This document shows positions 10,927 through 23,295 of a DNA stretch of 64,000 bases, one piece after another. Numbering within the stretch: the stretch's first letter is position 1; the number at the start of each line of letters is the position of its first letter. Under the pieces are notes generated by a model that worked only from the letters and a program-made list of their open reading frames with translations, was not told the DNA's origin and searched no databases. Where the stretch lies: assembly GCA_023512835.1 (NCBI GenBank), contig CM042090.1, forward strand, positions 23,278,148 to 23,342,147, in the 5' to 3' direction. This DNA is from Taxillus chinensis. Taxonomy: Eukaryota > Streptophyta > Magnoliopsida > Santalales > Loranthaceae. The position numbers and the translations under genes are program-made.

Positions 10927-13900
10927 ATGGCCACCTGTGGGAACAAGAACATCAACGCTAAATTAGTGGGTTTATATGAGCTGATCTTTTATTTTACATC
11001 TTCTTTCATCGTATTTTTTTTTCCCCACCCGAGTTGTCTGAATATGTTTTCTTTTATGCCTTAATTGCGATGTGGGTTTTTTAAAAAAAAATATATATAT
11101 AAATAATTCTTTCGATTTTTCTACACCTTGATGGTGTTGACTATGTGGGTTTGGTTTAAATTTCGGGATGGTTTTCGTGTTCTTTAAGAATAGTTTGTGG
11201 ATTTGCAGTGTTGGGGAATTTTAGATGTGGATTCACTGTTAAAATTTTAGCACCTGCGGTGTCTGGGTCTGACACTCGGACTGTATCGTGGATTTGTGTT
11301 GTATTTAGGAGTTCTGTTCTCGTGCTTTAATGAACATACATTAGAACTGTTATTTGCTTTGGATTGAACCATAAACACGTCTAGTGTTTTTTTCGATTTA
11401 TTTAGGGTTCCATGTGAAAGTGTTAAGAAGTTTGCGCGAACCATAATATTGTATGTTCGAACTGGTTCTGTAACTTATTTAGTTATTTCCTTTCTTCATG
11501 ATAGTTCAGTTGTTTCATTATTAGTTTTGGGCGATATTTAAAATTTGTGTTTTGCAAGTTATATATATGACTTTTCTATGGGATCATCAAGGTTCTGGGA
11601 TTAGTTCTTTCTCGATTCACTCAAAATTTTAAAAATTTGCAGTCTTAAATCCGTGTTTCTTAAGAATGCTTTCTTCGTCTTCTTCTTCTGTTTAAATTTC
11701 TACTGCCCAAGTATTTTCCTTTTTAGTGTTGAGCTGGTTAATTTACAATTTTGTGATTTTATGTTTTAGGTGCTTCTTGGTGATGTTGGAGCTGGAAAAT
11801 CTAGTTTAGTATTGCGATTTGTAAAGGGACAATTTGTTGAATTTCAGGTTGGTGTTTTGTATTGTAAGTTTTTCTTCCAATCATATTTCTTCTATGTTTT
11901 GGGGCTTGATTTTGATTATGTAATGCTGTAGGAATCAACTATAGGTGCCGCATTTTTTTCACAAACATTGGCTGTTAATGATGCAACTGTCAAATTCGAA
12001 ATATGGGACACAGCAGGTCAAGAGAGATATCATAGCTTGGCTCCGATGTACTACAGAGGAGCTGCTGCTGCAATAGTTGTGTATGACATAACAAATCAAG
12101 TATGTGTGAAATGATATATTTTCTTCCAGTATCTGTTTTCCTTCCTGCTGTCTTGTACGCGACATTTTGAATTAAAAAGAAAAGTGTAGCGAACAAAATT
12201 TGGACTTCAAAGAATATGAAATGCATGCCTTGGCTTAAGACAAAATAAAGGTTGACCTTATAAAATTATTGGTATATATTTTTGAAGGGTCCAATATCTT
12301 GTTAATATAAGACATCTGACCAAAAAGGTTTCATGTAGCCCATCCTAGATGGTTGTAATTGCATAGTTGTTTCTCAAGTACACAATCAAGTTGACCTTGA
12401 ACAATGCGGGCAAGCATTCACATTTACATAAACGGTGTGTTATAAGTTATAACTTACAATAATTGCCAATTTTCTTCAACTCAGTCTTCCCAGCTTGTTG
12501 CCACTTCCACTTGCCATCATCATTTTTGATCCCCTAATACTTAGCTTATGATATGATGTATTGTGCACTCCCTAAGTTTCCTTGCACTCCCTAAACATTG
12601 CAGTTGCAAGCTTGTGGCTTTATCTGTTTTCCAGCAAGTGACCATGTCAATCAAGGCCACATAAACAGCATTTCATTAATAAGTACAAGTTATACACGAT
12701 TTTATACAATGAGTTACCTGCAATATAAATTATATAATGAATATAAGTATTGCGTGTAAAAAATGGATAAGGCTTAAGAATATTGCTTCACAGAATCTTC
12801 GCTGCTGCCAATTTATTTTCTCTGTAATTTTTTTATGTTATTCAATTATGCACCCTTTCCATTGTTCAGTGATATTATTATTTAGCTTGTCTAATCAGAT
12901 GGGTGGTTGTTATTTGAAGTGAAAATTTGTTATGTAATGCTCAATTAAGCAACTACAACTTTGTGAAGCAAATGCGATATTGCTGTGATTCTAATTTTAT
13001 AAATCACTTTTAGGCATCATTTGATCGGGCAAAAAAATGGGTTCAGGAGCTTCACTCACAAGGTACTTTTTCTCTATATGATCTCATTTAAGTGGCAGTT
13101 GTTAGCACATGTGATATGTAAGTTATGTGAGTGACAAATTGTGCGGTGGGAACATCTTGGAAGTGATCATTTATAAACAGTTTAGTGTTTGGATGTAACA
13201 TTTTTATAGTATAGTATATTAAATTTACCTTCTCTTTAAAATGACAAAAAGGGCATAAAAATAATAGTTGTACATTGTTAAACTGGAGCTTTTCAGTGCA
13301 TTATATGCCTTTTCAATGTGGGGAACATGTCTTCCTCATGGTCCAGGTAGATTAAAAGAGATTGACTGTAGATAGGTGTTTATAATCAGTCTTTAACCAC
13401 TGTATGCGTTGTAAACGGGTATAATTAAAGAAAACCCAAACACCTTATTATGTCTGGAACATTCGTTTTTACCACAACGTACTTATTAAAGTGAGCTTTG
13501 ATGACTATTTTTAAAAAAGGTAATCCAAATATGGTGGTTGCACTTGCTGGGAATAAAGCAGATTTGCTGGACGCAAGGAAGGTTGCAGCAGAGGCAAGTT
13601 TATCTTTATCCACTGATATGTTCTAACTCTATGCATCTTGTTATTACATGATTATTGTATTTAAGCACTTATATTAAAAGTTAAATGCTTAAAAGATTAT
13701 ATATTTAGTTGATATGAATTAATATTTTAAAATAGTAAAATAATTGTAATTATTTAATTTTGTGACACCTTTAAGTGTATGCATCATTGATGTTGGAATC
13801 ATAGCAATCCTACATCACACAATGGATTATTCATTTTTTGTTTTTTCCCTTACATTTTGTCTGTCGTGAGTGGGGAAATAAATATGCACACACACCCTAG

Positions 13901-14867
13901 GGAAGAATGTTACTGTATTAGAAAGAAAAAACTGGTCTTTTGATAGACTTACTTGTGATACGATTATAAAGTGAAAGATGGAGGTTTTAGAAATCGTCAG
14001 AATATTGTGTTTAATGGTTATGGTCATACACTCAAAGGAAGCTTCAGATATTGAGTAGGTATATTTAATGGAAAATTCAGATATTTTAGCTTATGACGAT
14101 GGATTCTCCTAAAGCTATGGTTATAGCATTTGACAATAGAAGAAAGATAAATGGTGTTTTCGCTTCTAATCTTAGATTTTTAGCATAAACATGGTTCTCA
14201 TGTATCGATGTTATTTTTTTTTCTTCTTTTCCCCTTTATTTTATGATCAAGAATGTGTTGCTGATGCATTTTTTTGCTTTTGCTTCAGGAAGCACAAGTA
14301 TACGCCCAGGAAAATGGTCTTTTCTTTATTGAAACCTCTGCGAAAACAGCAGTAAATGTCAATGACATTTTCTATGAAATAGGTATGTATAGTGCGCTAA
14401 TTGTCAGAAGATCGATTAAGGGAAGAATATATCTGTAAGCCTCTCGTGCAAAAGTGCTGACATGGCACTACGTGATTGGATCACAGTGACACCTAGTGTA
14501 AGTTCCAATCACATAGCGCCACATAAGCAGCGCCTGCGCCTGCACGAGGTTTGCAGCTTGTACCTAGCACTACTTTTAATGAAATAAGTTTAGTTCCTGC
14601 TAGACAGGAGGGGCATGGTTTCCACATTTTCCATCCTCACTCATTCTTTTATGGGCAAGGCAACAAGTGCTATGGATCATGTTTCTGTTAATTTGTTTCT
14701 GTTGTGGGCAAGGCAACAAGTGCTATGGATCACGTTTCTGTTAATTTGTTTCTGTTGCAGCAAAGAGGCTCCCTCGGGCGCAGCCAGAGCCGAGCCCGGC
14801 TGGAATGGTTCTGATGGGTAACAATAGGCCAGCGGAAAGGACATCAAGTTCATCTTGTTGCGCTTAA
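10927..14867 (+). CDS. RABF2: Rab5-type small GTPase (RABF2/RHA1-like), complete
   Basis: Rab5-class GTPase that controls endosome/vacuolar trafficking. Seven exons in perfect phase: 10927-10965, 11770-11847, 11932-12099, 13014-13062, 13520-13593, 14289-14382 and 14761-14867. They give 202 residues against about 200 for the family. Visible elements are the P-loop GDVGAGKS (residues 17-24), effector region ESTIGAAFF, switch [14 protein letters not shown], the NKAD guanine-specificity motif, ETSAK, and a C-terminal SSCCA whose paired cysteines are the usual double geranylgeranylation signal. [13 protein letters not shown] at the start matches conventional plant Rab5 (RHA1/ARA7/RHN1 type) and not the N-myristoylated ARA6 type. 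Introns 3 and 6 are the sites of foldback or tandem-repeat growth or are long. Intron 5 needs a GC donor (13594-13595). Clean frame, surely functional. Confidence 0.97.
14425..14565. repeat. Foldback (MITE-like) element in Rab5 intron 6
   Basis: Inverted-repeat structure with arms that pair over most of their length. CTCGTGCA near 14442 pairs with TGCACGAG near 14549, CACTACGTGATTGGA pairs with TCCAATCACATAGCG, and the centre (CACAGTGACACCTAGTG) is itself nearly palindromic. About 140 bases, no coding capacity. No clear target duplication was identified. Confidence 0.7.
14652..14758 (+). repeat. 53-bp tandem duplication abutting the last Rab5 splice acceptor
   Basis: Two head-to-tail 53-base copies (14653-14705, 14706-14758) differ at about one position. 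The second runs into the used acceptor (TTGCAG, ending 14760); the first ends in TTGTGG, so the duplicate acceptor lacks AG. Confidence 0.95.
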
Positions 14868-16206
14868 ATTTGAAGATTGAAGAACCCCTTGCAACAGTCA
14901 CTCTCTATATATGTATTGTCTTAAATACCATGAGTATGCAATTAGGGATGTTCGTTTGTACATCACTGCTCCACCAATTACACTTTATTTTTATTTTTAT
15001 TTTTATTTTTATTTTTGCCTCTAATAGGCGCTTTCTTATCGCTGATTTTTTTTTTTTTTATGGAGATCTGTTGGACGTCATTCAATAGAAACGTGAAAAG
15101 CTTGTTTCAAATCTGCTCAACAGGTTGGAAATTCACTATTTTGAATTTCAGGACCTTATAATAAAAGAAATTCAAACGCTTCAAAATTCAGTAACCCTAA
15201 CAATAGGGATGGCAACACGGATTTGGGTTTGAAATTCAATTCGACAATATATAGTCCAATTTGATTTGATTTAGTGATTTTAAAAGTTTGGAATGAGATG
15301 GTTTTTTTGTTCTGTATTTCTTTAAAAATCTTAGATTGGGATAACATTCTAAGATAGCTTGTTAGGGCAAATGAAATTGTTCTTTTGTTTCCATGAACTG
15401 TCTACCGGCGGGAGGCTTCTAGTGAAGCTTATTGGGCTACTTTTGGTGGATTTAGGGGTAATTCAAAATTAAATTGAAATAAATCGGTTTCTGGCTTTTT
15501 ATGGATTTAAAATTGGTTTTGAGGTATATTTGAATTTGTTTGTGAGTTGTGACCAATACTGTATATACTAAGGGGATATAAATGTAGTATCACAATATTA
15601 ATACAACGGTATCACAATATTAATTAGTAGTCGTACACTGTAATTAATTAAATGTATCAGGGCGGGGTGTATCGGATATACAATATCAGGTGGGGGAGGG
15701 GGGAGAGGGAGAGAGGAGAAAGCCTGTGGAATATATCATACTAAATTTGATATAATTATTATTTTTAGGTCACGATAAATGATAATATAATATCTTAATA
15801 TCATTCGATAAGCATGTTTAAGTGGTTTAATTAGTTAGACACGACTTTATTCACAAACTAAAACTTTAACACAATTGTATGATTTGAAGTTTTTAGTTAC
15901 AGGTTCAATAAGTTTAGGCTAATTATTAATTCTCGGTTTTATCTTTTATAGCGATTTCCCATTTTATTTAATCAAGTGACACTAGACATTTATTATTACT
16001 GGTATTTTTATCCCTATTTTGGGGATGAATAGGATTTAATTTTGCTTGTTTTTTAAAAACATCAAACATCTCATTCTCTATTTCTATCTACATTTATTAC
16101 TTAATTTATTTTATATTATTTTCTCTCTCATCTTTTCATTTATTATCACCAATAAAAATATTACAAGTATAATAATACATATTAAAAAATTATAGGGAAA
16201 ATATTT

Positions 16207-16255
16207 AGGGATGAATAGTAAATCCCTAAATATAGGGATTTACTATTCATTCCCT
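16207..16255. repeat. Near-perfect inverted repeat (about 22-bp arms)
   Basis: The left arm AGGGATGAATAGTAAATCCC pairs with a right arm that carries one extra base, separated by about 5 bases. Related GGGATGAATAG/CCCTAT pieces occur around 16020 and 16265. This suggests the core of a small foldback/MITE-type element. Confidence 0.8.
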
Positions 16256-16842
16256 ATCCCTATACCCTATTTTAGGGAACCCGATGTGAACATAATTTTG
16301 ACAAATCGTATTTTTTTCCCTAAATTATAGGAAAAACTTAATTATACCAAACCTGCTGTGGATACTCTTAGCCCATTCACAACTAAGCCAATTTATATTT
16401 TGGGATATCATGATTTAGTTATTACATTTAACTTCAAATAGTTTCATCCTTGTCCTAATTTTTTTAAATCACAAACGAGGCACAAGAAAAATTTTAAATT
16501 TTTTTAACTTGATCGTATTTTATCAAGTATAATTAAAGAATGCAATATATATATATATATATATACACGCACACATATTAAAAAAGAAATTTTAAAACAA
16601 ATAATAAAAACTGCTCGGCTTGGACTTAGGGCCGCACGGCCTGTTTTTGAAGCTTGCCTTGGTTGTTGTTTTTGTTGTTATGCGCACATATTTGGTGAGA
16701 GCAACGAAGATCACTCTTATTTTAAACTCATTTTGTCTTAAAAAAAATCATATTTCAAATTCGCTTCGAACTCAATTATGATGACTCAAAATCCGTTTCA
16801 ATAGAATGAGAGCAAATATGCAGCAAATTCACTATATTCCCT

Positions 16843-16857
16843 TATATATATATATAT

Positions 16858-16896
<39 letters not shown>
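16843..16896. repeat. (TA)n microsatellite
   Basis: TA dinucleotide array, interrupted once near 16860. Confidence 0.95.
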
Positions 16897-16899
<3 letters not shown>

Positions 16900-17227
16900 T
16901 TTGAAACATCGCTCCAAATCGGAACTGAAATATTTGATTTGAAGTGAATTCCAAGTATTGGTTTGGGCGACCTTTCGGTTTTTGGTTTACCCATGAGCTA
17001 ATTAATTTGCAGATTATAGAAGTACCACTAAATCACTCATGATGTCGAGTTAACAAGTTCTCACTATGCCATCTCGGGCTACATACTGTATCTTTTTCCC
17101 TTCTTGTTTCTGTTTCCACCATCCTATGTTCCATTCTAGTATCTACACAGATGAAGCACAAAAAAATGCACAGGTAAACGAAGCCTGGCGACCAGAATAG
17201 AAAAACACAACATTTGTAAGATACCCA

Positions 17228-20200
17228 TTACATTCTCTTTGCCAACGTCTTCATCAACCCTTTGATGATCTTCCCAAACCACATCAAGTTCATGGCAGCT
17301 AGAACTAAGGGCACTACGAACACCAAGAAATAACCGAAGATGTGCATCCGGCTAACCTGCCAGTGCATTCCATATAAGAACCAATTTCCTTTAAATTTTC
17401 ACAGGCATAACTTGGACAGTCCAAAATGTATCCCACAATAATGCAGAACACTCAAAGACGAAGATAAGGGGTAGGATATCAACACTAAAAAGTCCAAATA
17501 TAATTAGAATGCAAAAAAAAAAAAAAAAAAAAACGGACAAAAATGAAAGCTGGTTATGGCACAACTTTAGTTTGATCCATTTTTTTCATTTTAGACTTGT
17601 TATATTTGGGAAATATGTTAGATGCTGTCATTGATACATGTAAACACAATATTGGCAAGGAATTTGCATAAACTAACAAATCAATAACTTCTAGCAATGT
17701 ACAACCAGACAATTGCCAAGGAGGAAAAGAATAAATAGATAAGGTCCAAGTTTTGCCCACTTTATCCCCTCCGATTTTACAGTAACCAAGCAGAGCATTG
17801 GACAACAAATGGTTTAAATTTGAGCATCTTCTTGAAACTCACATAGATTTTTTTCCCTGGTCCGGAAGTGTAACACTATCAGAACAGAAGTAAACTGGTA
17901 GCAAATGGTTACATGCTGCTCTGAAATGTACAGGATGAGTTGCAATTTGCAACTATCAAGTAAACATGGTGGACTGGTAGCATCATATGGACAAAACATT
18001 CATGCAACGTGGTTCTTATACTCTCTAAAATTGTCCCACTAGTAGACTAGTTACAAATGAAAACATTATTTCCCATTATTTGCAGAGTGACTGAGTGAGG
18101 AGGTTGCAAATACCTGAACATGGTGCAAGTAAACATGGTAAAACATGTATACGAACAGCAAAATTCTTGCGACCTGCAATCCATTATTAATTTAACAAAT
18201 GAGATAATGAAAGGCAAAGACAGAAACTAGAACATATTCTCTCTGAGACCGATATAGTGTAAGACCGTATTGTCTCCCAGATTAATTGTTAGTTGGCTTA
18301 AGTGCAATATAATGAACATATAAAAAGCATCTTAAACCTTTCTGTCACATTGAAAACCATGGAGTAGCAAGAACAATCCTATTATCTTTATTTTGCAAGG
18401 AACTAGAGTAGTTAAAAGTTTGAATCTGGAGTAACGAAACAAGAGGAAAAGAAGCATTTACTCACAAGCCAAGCAAAAAAAATGATGACGCCATTAATGA
18501 GATAAGCACTGGACCTCTTCAAACCAGCCGTATCAAGATACCTTCACAAGCAGAAGAGATATGTCAAAATAAAAGAGATAAACCCAATAGCAGTTCAGAT
18601 CTTAACTAGTCCAGCACTCACCATCTCAAATTTATCTCTGGAGTTGTCACCTCAGAGATGAGAACCATGAATGTATATAGCTGCCCCTCCCCAGAAAACA
18701 TAGAATATGCTACTGCAGTTCCAGAAAGTGAGTGATGGATAACCTAAAAGACAAATGTAAATGTAATGAAGTTTATTGATACAGTGGGGTGGTAAGGAAA
18801 AAGAACGTTTAAAAAGATACAGAATTGAAGAACAGCCGGAGATAAACAGAGATTTAATTATACGCCACAAGATATGGCATATCCTAAGCTTGATAAAAAC
18901 ATACTTACATACTCCATTCCGCCTAAGGAAGGATATAACCAAAAAATCATTCCTAGATCTGCGAGAAAGTAACCAACAGAAACCTGCCAAAAATTCACTA
19001 AATTAACAATAAGGAATAGGACAAACAAATTAGTCAAATTGAATTGAAGTGGATTTCTTCTAACAGTCTCTATGGAGAGATGCATACACAATGTATTGCA
19101 TGGTTGCAGAATTAAAGAGGAAATGTACACTACAATCTACAATAGGCAACTGATATTAATGCATCTGCAATCATAAAAAAATACCGTTTTTTATCAGAAA
19201 AAGAACTTTATTAACCAATAAGAAATTAAAAAAACACAGATTATTCCAACCCTCCAAATGGGATCTGAAAGAAATAAAATGTGAGCAATCAAGGTGAACA
19301 GGTTAGACATGAGTGCCTGTGCACATAAACACAAACTTTATGAAATGAGAAAAATAAGGAACTTACTGACAGACAATTCTAGAATGAAAATGAAATTTTA
19401 CAAAATCAAAACTACTTCAGAACCTTTTCTTTTTAATTTGCTTTGATTATATACATTTAAAAGCATGAAGATCCCTGAATTTAAATTATAAGTAATTTTA
19501 TGTGCGTAAAAAGACTGCACTAATTTTTTCAGCTAATCTCACCCATAATCTCAACCATTCCCATGAATCTGTTGGCAGGGCCTTGATTGAATCGAGAGAA
19601 ATAAGGAGAGAGGTACAGAAGGGAGATAAGATTTAGAATTGCTGTCATATTCTGCTCTATTTAGGAGATGAGTGGAAAAAGGGGAGGTGAAGTTGAAAGG
19701 AAAGAATATTGGAGTTTTCTTTTCTTCGTTCCTTCCCATTTCCTATCTCTTTTCCTACCTCCATCTAAATAAAATCGACTTACATGTCTTTCCACATGAG
19801 AAACAAAAAATGTGTAGTATTTAAAGTTAAGTACAAGTAATAAAATCAGTAAGATTTCATCATCTTTGGAACATTTAATGCACCTGAAGCAAAGAAAGAA
19901 GCAAAAACACCTACCCCCAATGCAAAAGTAGATAATGCAGAGCTTCGGAACGTTATAAAGCCAGCAAGCTGCTTGTCAGAAAAAAGGTCTGACCAGAACA
20001 CAAAGTACAAGGAGCTGCTGGCAACAAACATAGCATGAACGGTAGAGATTCCACTGTAAATGTATTATAGGGATTGTAAGATGTTTTATTTTATTTTGTT
20101 TTTATGTAAAAAAAAAAAAAGGAAACTTAGAGGAAAAGGTTGACATAAGTACTCACCGACTGCTCCACTCAATCCGTTGTATTTTTGTAAGACCAGTGTA

Positions 20201-20584
20201 AGTCTTAAAGTAATATGAACTGATCAACTGTGTAAGATCATAGACCTACGAGCAGCAAGGTTTTTCAAAACTGGCTTATTCATTTTTTTTTGGAGGAGCA
20301 AACGAAATGTAATTCATAAAATCCAAATAGTAAGAGATAATTGCTTTTACAGCCGAATTGATAAGACATAAGTTCAAACTACATTGGCAACCTATTGAAA
20401 AATAGTTCCTCTGAGCAATTTTATATATATATATATATATATCTTAACTCACAAGTTTGCAAATGAATATGCCAAGAAGGATGGATGTGTATGGGATAAA
20501 TGGATCTGCTAGCAAGTAATTTCTAACAATCACCCTCGCCTGATTTTGGTAAGACTTGATAGCCATAGTCGTCTCACTAGACAT
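17228..20584 (-). CDS. TLC (TRAM-LAG1-CLN8) domain multipass membrane protein, TMEM56-like
   Basis: Eight minus-strand exons join in phase: 20584-20453, 20245-20157, 20053-19915, 18983-18909, 18743-18622, 18541-18466, 18173-18114 and 17356-17228, giving 273 residues. The order of motifs is that of the plant TLC family: FKTYTGLTKIQRIEW (about 58-72), GISTVHAMFV, FWSDLFSD, VSVGYFLADLGMIFWLYPSL (121 on), VIHHSLSG with the conserved His pair (148-149), TTPEINLRWYLDTAGL, and a hydrophobic C-terminal segment ending KGLMKTLAKRM. Several hydrophobic spans predict about 6-7 membrane helices. TLC proteins act in ER or other endomembranes, some in ceramide synthesis or lipid sensing. This subfamily has no firmly known substrate, so I assign none. 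All splice sites are canonical. The start is the first ATG of the conserved frame. Confidence 0.95.
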
Positions 20585-22998
20585 TGCTGCCACGATTTAA
20601 CTCTCAGGCCATATATCTACATTAATCAGATCAATTTGCTTCCCTTCACATCGGACTGTTTTCTTTCTCCTGCATTTCTCATCGCCTCTGTCCCTCAACA
20701 GGTAAGTTAAAAGCAGTTTAGAAACAAAGAATCAGATAGCATGCTTGACAGTTAACTTTGTCAGTATGGTCGATCCAGTAGCCCAGAGACAAATATTACA
20801 TAGGCATCAAACTCAAAAAAGGAACAAAAAATTGTATGTTAAGTACAGTCGTGAGATGTGCTGCAGCGTCAGCCTGAGCCCATTAGGCATGAGCCTAGCC
20901 TAAAGTCGCTTACATAATCTTCAAAGAAAAAAAAAGAAGAAGAACTAGCGATAACTGCAGCTACATAAACATTATAAACATTGTGATTCTGGCTTCCGAA
21001 ATTAGTGAGGTAAGTCGGAATCACCACAGAAAATGAAATTGAATATGTACAACACCTTGGACAATGTAAACATACAGGCTATATAGCACAAAATCTCGAA
21101 ATGAAACCAGTGACCTCCAAACAATATAATGGAAGTGCCTGAAGAGAAAGTTTAATGAAGAGCGAAAGCAACATTGCAATCATAGTCATTGCAACAACAA
21201 ATAGTCGAAAACATAAACACACATCTTTCGTCACTAACTCTTACTGGTTGCAGCTATTTTCATTGAAACAGTCGCAACATCAGAAATGAACGTGCGTGAA
21301 AATGTCCATGCATTTGGCTGTAGGTATCGCAGATTGCAACAACAACAACAACAACAAGAGAGAGAGCCAGAGAGGAAGAGAGAGAGGGATCTCACAAAAA
21401 TAGAGATCTCATCAATGCAGCAACACACGAAAACTCAAAGATCGGCACAAAAGCTGCGTAAAACGATAGAGCGAGATTTGAAGATTGAGATTGCTCACCG
21501 GAAGGCAGAGATCGCAGTGACTGTGATTCACACTCTGGGAGGCTCGATCGAGCAATGCCCGTCAATCGTGGATTCGGGGCTGGGACGAAGGCGATGAGTG
21601 AACCGACTCAGCAATCTAGGGTTGGCTATTTGGATCGTAGAGCAGTCGAACGTTGCGTGTTTGGCGTATGCGATCTGTTGATGCGTGATGGCGACGACGG
21701 TGACGAAGGTGGGATTGGCTTTTATTTATTTATTTATTTGTAGTTTGGTGAAATTTGTTGCGAATCTACACAATTTTGGGGGGATGGGGGTTGTAACAGA
21801 GTCACGGTTAGTTAATGCGCCTCGCGAATCTACACAAATTTGGGTTGACATTATATTTATTTTTTAAAATATTTTTTAAATCTATAAGTTAAAATGAATC
21901 TTATAACTACTTTCGACTTATTTATTTTAAAAAATAATTTTATTTTCAATTATTGTGCATGACACTCTTTTAATTTAATTGTATTTTATTTTATTGGTCG
22001 TCGTAATTCTCAAAAGTATCGTGTAATTTAATTAATTTGAGTCTTAAATTTATTTTAACTGTTTATTTTCATTTATCCGTGCAGTGTTTTTGGGTAGTAC
22101 AATAATATTTACACTAATATGAAAATTAGTGTCTTCGTATCAAACTTCTATCGGATTTGATCGTATCCGGCAAGGGATTAATGGACTCATGTCGGTCCGT
22201 TGATTTGTTTTTGTGTCCACACAGATTTGTATTAAGAATTTTCATTTTAGACAGATAATATTATATGCGAAATTTTGCCGCTCTAACGTATCTCATTAGT
22301 ATAATTTGAGTATAGAATTGCTTAAAATTTGAGTGATATTTGATATTTAAGGAAAACAAAAAGGACCTAATTTAATCTCAATTCAAGTTAATTTGTCCAA
22401 CTTGATGAATCAATCTCGTCAATTGATAAGTCTAATTTGATCGGTTGACAAGTTCAAAAAATTACTCACGTTATTTTCATTCAAAATCGATCAAAATAGG
22501 TTCAATACCCAATCAAACACTCAAATAGCAACATGAATAGATTATACATCCAGACAAGTTTCATGAATTTATTGCATCAATAATAGATTTTATATATCAT
22601 TTTTAGCATTTTTATTATATATTTTCTCAATCGAGCATCGTACCAGGTTCAAATCAATCATTGGATTCAGATGTTTAAATGCCAAATTTTCATCCTTTTA
22701 TATCCGTGTTTTTGTCCACGTTTATTACATACGAGACAGGGGGCCAAAACCCAAAAAGTCATATTTTATTTATATTAACGCATTAATTTATGTACTCAAA
22801 ATAACTAAAATGACTCTTGAGATAAATTTTACTTTTCCTTTTGAAATATCACATTATTTATATAATATTTTCTGACTTCTGCTTTGGAGTTTGAACCTGG
22901 GCTATTTTATTATTTTAGAGATTAATTTATGAATGCCAAAATATCTTAACAAAATTATCTAATTAAATAGAGAATTATTATCGTCCTATTGTAAATGG
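20585..22998. other. Upstream region of the TLC gene and AT-rich spacer
   Basis: About 21200-21620 is GC-richer, carries a (CAA)n tract (21338-21357) and purine-rich GAGAGA repeats, and is the likely 5' UTR exon/promoter of the TLC gene. From 21720 on it is AT-rich spacer without a recognisable gene. Confidence 0.55.
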
Positions 22999-23240
22999 TG
23001 TTAGTATCGGAATAAGACGCATGCTCACCTATATGACATAATATTATCTGTGTTGGGTTTGTCACATTGGCCTGAATGACTTTAAAACACATTGTAATTT
23101 TTATGGGCATGTCCTACCTTATTAACCCCCTTAGCCTTTTTCGTTTTTTTTCCCGTGGGACATAATTTCCCAACATTTTTTCCCTTGCCACATAACGAAT
23201 TGCATCATAGGACACACCTATGAAATTGAACGCCGCCATG
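22999..23240. repeat. Left copy of a diverged direct repeat (LTR-like)
   Basis: Begins TGTTAGTATCGGA and runs through a stretch containing CACATTGTAA, TTATTAAC and CTTAGCCTTTTTCG. It aligns along its length with 25569-25725, with many substitutions. Probably one LTR of a short old LTR element (TRIM-like). The right end is uncertain. Confidence 0.5.
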
Positions 23241-23295
23241 TGGGCCATATGGAATTTTCATTGTAGCTCTCCCTCAATCAACATCTCAATTGAAA

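Larger units (their letters stand above)
14868..17227. other. Spacer between convergent Rab5 and TLC genes
   Basis: Holds the Rab5 3' UTR (with a short TTTTTA array near 14983-15016), the 3' UTR of the TLC gene at its right end, (AT)n tracts at about 16538-16564 and 16843-16896, and a small palindrome near 16207. I see no gene. Confidence 0.7.
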
